Assembly (NCBI RefSeq): GCF_016595495.1
Contig: NZ_JAENIM010000047.1
Span: forward strand, 192,851 to 256,850
Source: Persicirhabdus sediminis
GTDB lineage: Bacteria > Verrucomicrobiota > Verrucomicrobiia > Verrucomicrobiales > Akkermansiaceae
Direction: 5' to 3'
Length of the DNA stretch: 64,000 nucleotides
In this document: one piece after another, positions 56,934-64,000 of the stretch
Layout of the letters: each line of letters begins with the position of its first letter
Position numbering within the stretch: the first letter of the stretch is position 1
Translations under genes and position numbers: made by a program
The notes under the pieces: generated by a model
Databases searched by the model: none
Seen by the model: the letters and a program-made list of their open reading frames with translations, nothing else
Told to the model about the DNA's origin: nothing

Positions 56934-57413
56934 ATGAGAGGAAAAATCATTCTAGTCATCAGCGTCATTTCACTGCTAGCCGCTGGCTATTTCTGGTGGT
57001 TTAATCCAGCAAAGGTGCTGGAGCGCCAAACTAACAAACTCGTAAACTCGCTCAACATTGCCGCTGACGACGGCCAAGTGGTGCGCGGCTATCAGAGCCA
57101 GAAATTCTCCTCTCTGCTCGACGATAACATTCTCATCCTGATTCCTTATTACGAGGCGAACAACGATTACGATAGAGATAAGTTAGTCACCAGCCAGCAA
57201 GCATTTTCCTATGGAGTGAAATCGTGCCAGCTGGAATACCAAATCCTCAGCGTCGAATTTCACAACGAAGAAGAAGCCAGCGTGAATGCCGAGTTCTCCG
57301 CTGAGGTCGTTAGAAAAAATGGCAAATCGCAGACCGAAGCATTTGCCGCTGAGCTGAAGTGGACTAAACGTGGATCCAGCTGGAAGCTCAGCTCCGTCAG
57401 ATGGGAAAGATAG
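56934..57413 (+). CDS. Membrane-anchored hypothetical protein
   Basis: A 159-residue protein with one N-terminal helix (IILVISVISLLAAGYFWWF) and a periplasmic domain whose strand pattern (CQLEYQILSVEFHNEEEASVNAEFSAEVV...SSWKLSSVRWER) resembles NTF2-like folds. That is a structural guess. 79 bp downstream of the large Hsp70 gene on the same strand, so possibly part of its transcript. Confidence 0.7.
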   Translation: MRGKIILVISVISLLAAGYFWWFNPAKVLERQTNKLVNSLNIAADDGQVVRGYQSQKFSSLLDDNILILIPYYEANNDYDRDKLVTSQQAFSYGVKSCQLEYQILSVEFHNEEEASVNAEFSAEVVRKNGKSQTEAFAAELKWTKRGSSWKLSSVRWER

Positions 57414-57512
57414 GAAGAGTGAATGGTGAAGAGAGAAGAGAGAATTGCTGGCTGATGGGTACGGGTCAGGACATCCTTTACACTTTGCTATTGCTCGCTA
57501 TAATTTCCAACC

Positions 57513-57995
57513 ATGAGCTCGGTTAGGGAACTTCCACTTATTGTGCCAAATAGGCACTTTAAGAAGATTCGGCGCAACATGCGCATCACGGCAGTGGTTA
57601 GTCCAATTCTCGAGGCGCTGGCTGGCATCACCTTTCTAGCTGGCTACGACATTTTCATTCCGCTGGTCTTATTTTGCATTTCCCAGCTGCTCAACAAGGC
57701 CTTTTTGCTAGACATCGATTCAGTGGAAAACAAAACAGAGCTAGCTGGCAAATTTGCTAAATTCCAACAGCTCTGCATCATGTTGCCGGTTTTCTTGATA
57801 ATCATCTGGCTGTATATAGAGACAAAAGCACTCGCAGTTATTGATTACCTAGCAGAGCTACGTACGGACGGGCAATTTTTCCACTGGATGCCAATTTTAG
57901 CGGTCATCATTTACTTTATTGGTGAGTCGCTAACGCAGCTTAAATCTGAGTCTCAGCTGGACGATATGTATTTGTATCAAAGCCTCGCAGAGTGA
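57513..57995 (+). CDS. Hypothetical multi-pass membrane protein
   Basis: A 160-residue protein with about four hydrophobic segments (ITAVVSPILEALAGITFLAGYDIFIPLVLFCI region, LCIMLPVFLIIIWLYI, WMPILAVIIYFIGESL). No family recognised. Independent of neighbours: gaps of 99 and 249 bp. Confidence 0.65.
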   Translation: MSSVRELPLIVPNRHFKKIRRNMRITAVVSPILEALAGITFLAGYDIFIPLVLFCISQLLNKAFLLDIDSVENKTELAGKFAKFQQLCIMLPVFLIIIWLYIETKALAVIDYLAELRTDGQFFHWMPILAVIIYFIGESLTQLKSESQLDDMYLYQSLAE

Positions 57996-58244
57996 TTGGC
58001 TAGGCTGTGCATGGCGTTAAGCTATTCTCGATGCTAACTAGCGCTCAAGCGCAATCGTTAGGTAGTGGTGCTTCCAGCTACTTCCCAGCTACATGAGGCG
58101 GTGAAAGTCTGGCTAATTTTTTTGCTTAGCGCGGTGCTGGCTGGCAAAAATGCCTGATTTTAGCGATTGAGCTTTATCGATTTAAGCTGGTGCGCATACG
58201 TTTCGGAGTTCACCGCAGCTTGAGATCTGAGGAATTTGGTGTCA

Positions 58245-59726
58245 ATGTACCCTTTAAGACACAAATCACTCATGCTGAAACGCTCTGATGATAAATACCG
58301 TGCTGGCGAGACAATCCAGCCAGCCCCAAACGAAACGATGGAATCACCTGACCAACCAACTCGCAAGTTCACCCGCCGCCACCTACTTACCTTTCTGATT
58401 CCGTCTCTGATTGGTATTTTTCTTTTTATGGCGCCAGTGCCGTATACCGATGGCGATAATGAAGGGCTATCGATTCCTATTGCCGTTTTGGCCAAAACAA
58501 TGCTCGCTCTGCTGGGTGATCACGCGGTGACGCTGGCTGTATTGATGGTTTCTATCAGCGCCATTTTCTCCTCTATCTATATCTTTTGCAAACCGAGCTG
58601 GCTGGTGAATAATCGCTTTCTGGCTAGCTTGTTTCGCGTCACTGTCGGCTGGTACGCCACGCGCATGCTCGGCTTTGTCTTCATCTTGCTAGCCTACTTT
58701 GAAGTCGGCCCGGCGGCGATTTACCACGAGGATACTGGCGGATTGATTTTGCACGACCTGCTGCCGACGCTGCTGTGTGTGTTTACTTTTGCGGGCATGT
58801 TGCTGCCGCTGTTATTAAATTACGGATTGCTGGAATTCATCGGCACCATGCTGACGAAGATCATGCGTCCGGTTTTCCGTTTACCTGGCCGCTGTACGGT
58901 GGATAGTTTGGCATCATGGCTAGGTGACGGCAGCGTAGGTGTGCTGCTTACTAGCAAACAATACGAAGAGAAATTTTACACCAAACGTGAGGCGGCAGTG
59001 ATAGCGACGAGCTTCTCTGCGGTTTCTATTACCTTTGCGCTGGTGGTGCTGGCTGAGGTGAGGCTCGAGCACATGTTTGTGCCCTTCTACCTGACCGTGT
59101 GTGTGGCTGGCTTTGTAGCCGCTATCATTACACCACGTATTCCACCGCTTTCTTTGATTAAAAATGAATTCATCGACGGCTCTACTGAAGCCGCTGATCG
59201 CGAGAAAATTCCAGCTGGCCACAGCCTGTTCAGCTGGAGCAAGCATCTCGCGCTGACTCGCGCAAGCAAGGCTAACTCCGTACGCACGCAGTTGAAAGAA
59301 GGTCTGCAAAACGTCTGCGACATGATTCTGGGTGTGCTGCCTGTGATCATGGCGGTGGGCACTGTGGCGCTGGTGATCAGCGAGAATACGCCAATCTTTG
59401 ATTATTTGGGCAAGCCATTCATCCCGCTGCTCGAGCTGATGCGTCTGCCAGAAGCTGAGGCGGCCTCACGCACCTTGGTGGTTGGATTTGCCGACATGTT
59501 TGTGCCAGCTATCATTGCCGGCGGATCTATTGAAAGCGATATGACTCGTTTTGTCATCGCCGCGCTCTCCGTGACCCAGCTGATCTACTTGTCAGAAGTG
59601 GGTGCGCTGATCCTGGGCAGCAAGATTCCACTCAAGCTGTGGCAGCTGTTCATCATCTTCATCACCCGCACGCTGATTACCTTGCCGGTGATTATTCTCA
59701 TGGCTCATCTGATTTTCAGAAATTAG
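58245..59726 (+). CDS. yjiH: YjiH-family membrane protein (nucleoside-recognition/gate domain)
   Basis: About 493 residues from the ATG at 58245; TTG at 58236 and ATGs at 58272 and 58338 are alternatives, and the purine-rich tgagga about 12 bp upstream favours 58245. Roughly ten membrane segments. GDGSVGVLLTSKQYEEKFYTKREAAVIATSFSAVSITF and FADMFVPAIIAGGSIESDMTRFVIAALSVTQLIYLSEVGALILGSKIPL are characteristic gate-domain stretches. YjiH proteins are uncharacterised transporters or permeases. Confidence 0.85.
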   Translation: MYPLRHKSLMLKRSDDKYRAGETIQPAPNETMESPDQPTRKFTRRHLLTFLIPSLIGIFLFMAPVPYTDGDNEGLSIPIAVLAKTMLALLGDHAVTLAVLMVSISAIFSSIYIFCKPSWLVNNRFLASLFRVTVGWYATRMLGFVFILLAYFEVGPAAIYHEDTGGLILHDLLPTLLCVFTFAGMLLPLLLNYGLLEFIGTMLTKIMRPVFRLPGRCTVDSLASWLGDGSVGVLLTSKQYEEKFYTKREAAVIATSFSAVSITFALVVLAEVRLEHMFVPFYLTVCVAGFVAAIITPRIPPLSLIKNEFIDGSTEAADREKIPAGHSLFSWSKHLALTRASKANSVRTQLKEGLQNVCDMILGVLPVIMAVGTVALVISENTPIFDYLGKPFIPLLELMRLPEAEAASRTLVVGFADMFVPAIIAGGSIESDMTRFVIAALSVTQLIYLSEVGALILGSKIPLKLWQLFIIFITRTLITLPVIILMAHLIFRN

Positions 59727-59778
59727 CCACGCGCTGGCTGATCGTGCCAGCTGATGACCATATCCATTTTTACCACTC

Positions 59779-59808
59779 AGCCGTATTCGCTAGAATACGG
59801 CTGTTTTT
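59779..59808 (+). terminator. Rho-independent terminator after YjiH
   Basis: Perfect 10-bp stem AGCCGTATTC/GAATACGGCT with a 4-base loop and a T run, 53 bp after the stop. Confidence 0.93.
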
Positions 59809-59906
59809 CTTATAAAAAATTTGTTATCCAGACGAATAACCACAGCGGCGTGCGTATCTATGGGCACAACCACTGTCTCAGTCCATCAAACTAGCTCATC
59901 CTAAAT

Positions 59907-61319
59907 ATGCTTAAAAAACTACTCACTAGTATTTTTCTGACGATTTCCCTGCCAGCTCTGGCAGAAAAACCGCCAAACATCATCATCATCCTAGCTGACG
60001 ATATGGCCTATGGCGCTCTCAGCTATACAGGCAACAAAGAGGTCACCACACCCAATATCGACATGCTCTGTGAGCAAGGCTTATTCTGCCCAGATGGCTA
60101 CGCTACTCACGGTGTTTGTGCTCCATCTCGCGCTGGCCTGATGACTGGCCGCTACCAAGCTCGATTTGGCTACGAAACTCTCAGTGGACCTACTGAGCAT
60201 GCCAAGGCGGTAAAGCACGGCGTGGATACCAATGAGCTATTCATTTCTGAGCTACTGCAGAAAAATGGTTACGCTACGGCTACCTACGGCAAGTGGCACC
60301 TCGGCGTGAATGAAGAATTTCAGCCGCTGCAACGTGGCTTTGACCACCAGTACGGATTTGCTGGCGGCGGTGGTCCATACTGGAACCGCGCAAACCACGG
60401 TCTCCTGTTCGACGGCAAACCAGTCGATTGGCCAGAAGGTGAAACGGAAAAAGGTGCCTACCAGCCAGATTTCCTCACCGATGATGCCATCAGCTGGATG
60501 AAGGAAGTTTCTCCAGCCAAGCCATTTTTCATCTACTTCGCGCCATACTCTGTACACGGTCCATTCCACGCGCCAGAGGAGCTGATCCCAGAGGGCAAAC
60601 ACCCAATGGTGGGCATGATGAAGGCCTTTGACAACAACATCGGCCGCATAGTGCAGGCAGTGAAAGATATGGGTGAATATGAAAATACTATCTTCATTTT
60701 CCTCAGCGATAATGGTGGCATTCCTAAGCTCTTTGAACATGGATTCACCAACGAGCCATACAGCGGTGGTAAAGCAGCTGTGGTAGAAGGTGGCATCCGC
60801 GTGCCATTCACATGGCTGTGGCCAGGAAAAATCGAAGGTGACCAATTTCCAGGTATCGTTTCCAGCCTAGACATTATGCCTACTCTAGCTGCGGTAGCTG
60901 GCGCTGATCTACCTACTGACCGCGAATACGACGGCATCAACCTGCTGCCAGCTCTCACCGGCAAATCTGAGCCAATAAGCGAGCGCACACTCTGCTGGCG
61001 CTGGCGCAATGGCCACGCCGTGCGTCAAGGAAAGTGGAAGCTGACATGGGAGCTCGATTGGGGGGAATTCCACAGACTCCGCAGAGAACAAGGGCTGGAT
61101 GAGCCATCACCAACAGCACGCCCGAACCCAAATGATCGCTTCTCCTCACTGTATACCAAACCACGTCTTTACGACCTCAGCAAAGACCCAGGTGAAACCA
61201 CAGATCTCTCCGCTCAGTTCCCTGAGATCGCCGAGCAGCTGAAAAAAGAGCTCGTCAAATTCGACAACCTCGCCAAACCAATCAGCCAAGAAGACATCGA
61301 CGCGTGGCCAAAGCCATAA
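59907..61319 (+). CDS. Type I sulfatase, exported
   Basis: A 470-residue sulfatase: signal peptide MLKKLLTSIFLTISLPALA; LADDMAYGALS; C-A-P-S-R maturation motif near Cys71 with GLMTGRYQARFG; YGKWHLG; FLSDNGGIPKL. Its last 29 codons are duplicated at 62415-62501. Ends in a strong terminator at 61340. Confidence 0.95.
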   Translation: MLKKLLTSIFLTISLPALAEKPPNIIIILADDMAYGALSYTGNKEVTTPNIDMLCEQGLFCPDGYATHGVCAPSRAGLMTGRYQARFGYETLSGPTEHAKAVKHGVDTNELFISELLQKNGYATATYGKWHLGVNEEFQPLQRGFDHQYGFAGGGGPYWNRANHGLLFDGKPVDWPEGETEKGAYQPDFLTDDAISWMKEVSPAKPFFIYFAPYSVHGPFHAPEELIPEGKHPMVGMMKAFDNNIGRIVQAVKDMGEYENTIFIFLSDNGGIPKLFEHGFTNEPYSGGKAAVVEGGIRVPFTWLWPGKIEGDQFPGIVSSLDIMPTLAAVAGADLPTDREYDGINLLPALTGKSEPISERTLCWRWRNGHAVRQGKWKLTWELDWGEFHRLRREQGLDEPSPTARPNPNDRFSSLYTKPRLYDLSKDPGETTDLSAQFPEIAEQLKKELVKFDNLAKPISQEDIDAWPKP

Positions 61320-61339
61320 GCCTTACTATTAAGAATCAA

Positions 61340-61377
61340 AAAAAGGTGCACCCAGATTTTCTGAGTGCACCTTTTTT
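61340..61377 (+). terminator. Rho-independent terminator of sulfatase
   Basis: AAAAAGGTGCAC (61340-61351) pairs with GTGCACCTTTTTT (61365-61377), so the T run is partly in the stem, as in strong bidirectional terminators; 21 bp after the stop. The minus-strand PEP-CTERM gene converges on it. Confidence 0.9.
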
Positions 61378-61449
61378 ATTCTCCATCGAATACTTAGAAT
61401 TGGCAAACCATCACAAGAAAGGCGGTTTGCAGCCGCGTATTGCTACGAC

Positions 61450-62238
61450 TTATGATTTGGAGCGTCGGCGGCGGCAGACAAATACGCCGATAGTTAAAGC
61501 GAACATGCTTATCGAAGATGGCTCAGGAATCACAACTAAGCCCAGCTGTTCAAGTGCATTAGTCAACACCAACTCACCATCAGAAGTGAGGCTATCGACC
61601 CCAGCGCCCATGCCAAAATAAATACGATCACCGCCAAAACTCTCATCAGTTCTAGCTGGCACGGCATCCCCTGAACTCCAGCTGGTTAGCATAGCGAAGC
61701 CATTAGCGTCTTCGTGATTCAGTACCATATCTCCAGCTCCAACGTCGCTATTTGCAATCTGCCCAGTAGCAACCCCGTCGTTGAACAAATTAGCCATACC
61801 ATTGGTCACTGTAACCCCAGCGAGAAGTGGGCTTGAGCTATTTTTCACGAATGTTTCAGCTCCGGCAGCTAACTCATCTGTCGACATCACTTCTGTATTC
61901 ATCCAATCCCAGCGCGTATTTCGAACCAGGTAGGCAGATGTATTCAATAAACCAGCTGCCAAATTATTCCAATCGTCAGTCTCTGTCCCATCATCGTATT
62001 TACCACTGTTTACAGAGCCCATCATGATCACGACATCGCCCGCACCTGCAGTTGGAGGCCCCCCAAGATAGGTACCATAAACGATCTCCCCCAGAGATTC
62101 TGCTGTGAAAGTTGCCTCCAAATAGCTTTCCCATCTTGATTCAGGACCCGAGGCTCCAACAAGGTAGGTGGCTGCATGAGCTGAACAATTTACGATTAGC
62201 GATATCGCTAATGTTGCGGTGATCTTCTTAATTTTCAT
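61450..62238 (-). CDS. PEP-CTERM sorted exported protein
   Basis: A 262-residue protein with signal peptide MKIKKITATLAISLIVNCSAHA and a C-terminal sorting tail P-E-P-S followed by ISMFALTIGVFVC and RRRRSKS. The body is Gly/Asp/Asn-rich without a recognised enzymatic motif. Targeted to the exosortase pathway, like the product at 39.4 kb; the exosortase itself is not in the window. Confidence 0.87.
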   Translation of the reverse strand: MKIKKITATLAISLIVNCSAHAATYLVGASGPESRWESYLEATFTAESLGEIVYGTYLGGPPTAGAGDVVIMMGSVNSGKYDDGTETDDWNNLAAGLLNTSAYLVRNTRWDWMNTEVMSTDELAAGAETFVKNSSSPLLAGVTVTNGMANLFNDGVATGQIANSDVGAGDMVLNHEDANGFAMLTSWSSGDAVPARTDESFGGDRIYFGMGAGVDSLTSDGELVLTNALEQLGLVVIPEPSSISMFALTIGVFVCRRRRSKS

Positions 62239-62414
62239 ATTATAGAGTTGATTTACTATTAAAATAATAGACCGATCGGCTGCAAATCTTACAACCGGAA
62301 TAAGTTACATTTTTCACGCTGAGCAAATTAACTCCAGCCGTCAATTAATTTTTAGAAAATAATATTTACCCGCAAAAATAATCACGCCAATCCATATACC
62401 GTAAAGCTCTTCCA

Positions 62415-62501
62415 GAGCAGCTGAAAAAAGAGCTCGCCAAATTCGACAAGCTCGCCAAACCAATCAGCCAAGAAGACCTCCACGCGTGGCCAAAACCATA
62501 G
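62415..62501 (+). pseudogene. Remnant of a duplicated sulfatase 3' end
   Basis: Aligns with the last 87 bases of the 59907-61319 sulfatase with six mismatches and no gaps, still in frame (EQLKKELAKFDKLAKP...DAW/HAWPKP) and ending in TAG. No upstream sulfatase sequence remains: a PEP-CTERM gene on the other strand lies between the two. It is the trace of a lost second copy. Elsewhere in 62239-62896 no gene is seen. Confidence 0.88.
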
Positions 62502-62845
62502 CCGATTGCTCTAATCTCAGATGAGCATCAGAAGAAGAAATCAGCGGGCTGAACCAGTCTTCTACTTAGCTTAAAATCAAAACCATTCCGGCTCGTTAGC
62601 GGGCTGAATGGGCTTAATTATCATCTAAATTTAATATTGTATGAGGCCGTCGACATCGACAGCTCCATATTTTTGCTTATACACGCGTTTACCTTACCGC
62701 CATTGACAGACGGCAGCTGTTATCTCCTGCAGCTAGCCGCATTTAGCTCTACCGAAGTCCAAAATCCTCTCAGCTGCATTCAGTTACAGATATTCATACG
62801 CTTATATAATTCATTGCCTTAGCTCGTCATACACGTCATATTGTC

Positions 62846-62870
62846 GTCCACCTAATTTCTATAGGTGGAC
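62846..62870 (+). other. Perfect hairpin ahead of the last sulfatase
   Basis: GTCCACCTA (62846-62854) pairs with TAGGTGGAC (62862-62870) around a 7-base loop, 26 bp before the ATG. No T run follows, so it is more likely a 5' leader structure than a terminator. Function unknown. Confidence 0.5.
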
Positions 62871-62896
62871 ACCAACCAATAAAAAAATTCACACAC

Positions 62897-64000
62897 ATGA
62901 GCAAATTGACGCGTCTTTCTAGCTGGTCGCACAGCCAGCTGATTCGGGGCGGAACACTAGCCGTGGCTTTGGCCATGACCGCTGGCGTTCATGCCGACAC
63001 ACCCATGAATGTTCTCTTCATCACCATTGATGATTTGAGCCGCGAAAGCATGGGAATTCACGGCAACCCCATTCCTAATATCACGCCTAATATGGACCGT
63101 ATTGGTCACTCTGGACTGCGTTTCGAACACGCTCACGTTCAGACCGCCAACTGCACGCCATCGCGTAATATCATGCAGTCCGGCCAGTATGCTCATAAAA
63201 ATGGCATCTACACGGTTTCCAATGTTGGCTCCGGCAACCAAGAGATCAAAAATACCATCGCGCACACATTCCAGCTGGCTGGCTACCACACCGGCATCAT
63301 GGGCAAAAACAGCCACATGTCGCCATTCGATCCGTACACTGGATTTGATGTGGAATACGGTGGCTACGGCAGCACCAAAAGCCCGTCACTCATTTACCCC
63401 GCGCTAGATCTAGCATTTACTGATGCGGAAAATGCCGGCAAACCGCTGTATTTTAACCTCAACATCTTCGATCCACACGTCTCGTGGTTTGGCTGGCAAG
63501 ACAACGCTCCAGACGGCACCGACAACGAAGAAGCGCCAAGCTTTATTTACACCCCAACCGGCAATGAATACGACGCCGGTGATGGCCAGGGGCCGCAAAC
63601 ATTTGATATCCCCTACCCAAGCTGGTTCCCAACGCTGACCACCGCTGAGCAAACTGCTCCAGGGGAAACTTATGGCATCATCGATGAGGTGACCGCCTAC
63701 TACAATACCGTCAAACGCGCCGATGATTCCATTGGCGAAGTGCTGCGCGTACTCGACGATCGCCAAGCGTGGGACAATACCATCATTGTCTTTTACTCCG
63801 ACCACGGCACCGAGCTGCCCGGCGCTAAAACCCAGCTGTACCAGCACTCTACCGTCTCGCCATGTTTTGTTTACTGGCCAGGTGTGACCGCCGCTGATTC
63901 GGAAAATACCAGCCACGTCATCGCCTCAATGGACCTCTACCCATCGCTCTGCGACATGGCAGGGATCCCTATTCCAGCTGGCCTCGACGGTCGCTCATTC
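62897..64000 (+). CDS. Type I sulfatase, partial (runs off window end)
   Basis: Open from the ATG at 62897 to the window edge (368 codons, no stop). Twin basic start MSKLTRLSSWSHSQLIRGGTLAVALAMTAGVHAD is a signal peptide. ITIDDLSRESMGIHGNP, maturation motif N-C-T-P-S-R near Cys83, GKNSHMSPFDPYTGFDVEYGG and VFYSDHGTELPG identify a sulfatase of the N-sulfoglucosamine sulfohydrolase-like type, different from the other four. Confidence 0.92.
   Translation, partial: MSKLTRLSSWSHSQLIRGGTLAVALAMTAGVHADTPMNVLFITIDDLSRESMGIHGNPIPNITPNMDRIGHSGLRFEHAHVQTANCTPSRNIMQSGQYAHKNGIYTVSNVGSGNQEIKNTIAHTFQLAGYHTGIMGKNSHMSPFDPYTGFDVEYGGYGSTKSPSLIYPALDLAFTDAENAGKPLYFNLNIFDPHVSWFGWQDNAPDGTDNEEAPSFIYTPTGNEYDAGDGQGPQTFDIPYPSWFPTLTTAEQTAPGETYGIIDEVTAYYNTVKRADDSIGEVLRVLDDRQAWDNTIIVFYSDHGTELPGAKTQLYQHSTVSPCFVYWPGVTAADSENTSHVIASMDLYPSLCDMAGIPIPAGLDGRSF

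Overview
This 64 kb window looks like a chromosomal segment of a free-living, probably marine Verrucomicrobiota (Rubritaleaceae/Akkermansiaceae-like). This is an inference from gene content. It carries five type I sulfatases (the last cut by the window edge), two PEP-CTERM proteins, a GH43-like enzyme, a type II (eukaryote-like) glutamine synthetase, monomeric isocitrate dehydrogenase, paired large Hsp70 proteins with DUF2760, a bacterial Nav channel, and many palindromic repeat clusters with REP-associated (RAYT/Y1) transposases. No rRNA, tRNA, CRISPR array, prophage or conjugation gene was recognised.

Layout. 1-0.5 kb: 101-bp tandem repeat. 0.6-5.6 kb: CoA-disulfide reductase/rhodanese, sulfatase, homocysteine methyltransferase-like protein, lipocalin. 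5.6-9.6 kb: an AT-rich, duplication-riddled patch with a large Y1 transposase, truncated copies of its 5' end and three orphan genes. 9.6-12.8 kb: coiled-coil membrane protein, cation/H+ antiporter, methyltransferase. 12.8-17.2 kb (minus strand): purN, MoxR ATPase, DUF58, transglutaminase. 17.3-22.3 kb: sulfatase, msrA, TPR-like protein, BacNav channel, thioesterase. 22.3-23.6 kb: RAYT flanked by inverted repeats, then a 14-bp minisatellite. 23.7-25.9 kb: ExbB/ExbD cassette. 26-31.2 kb: fabF, GH43-like protein, thioesterase, PPP phosphatase, orphan gene. 31.2-33.85 kb: almost entirely non-coding repeat arrays of four kinds. 33.9-37.4 kb: DsrE-like protein, a minimal kinase coupled to a PP2C phosphatase, glnII behind a sigma-54 promoter, ABM monooxygenase. 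37.5-47.8 kb: GH67-like protein, PEP-CTERM protein, ApaG, sulfatase, isocitrate dehydrogenase, Ser/Thr kinase, CLC-F type fluoride antiporter. 48.4-49.5 kb: second RAYT cassette bounded by a perfect 21-bp direct repeat. 49.5-57 kb: small membrane protein, PIN/Phd toxin-antitoxin pair, DUF2760 plus two Hsp70 proteins. 57-64 kb: membrane proteins, YjiH-like protein, sulfatase, PEP-CTERM protein, sulfatase remnant and a partial sulfatase.

Together the genes suggest an aerobic degrader of sulfated polysaccharides (sulfatases and GH-like enzymes, with ExbBD energising outer-membrane uptake) with ion-handling genes (antiporter, BacNav, CLC-F), phospho-signalling (two kinases, PP2C and PPP phosphatases) and nitrogen-regulated glutamine synthesis. 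The most distinctive features are the minimal kinase/PP2C pair and a structural rule shared by most of the repeats: short stems closed by GNA, AAA or GA loops.
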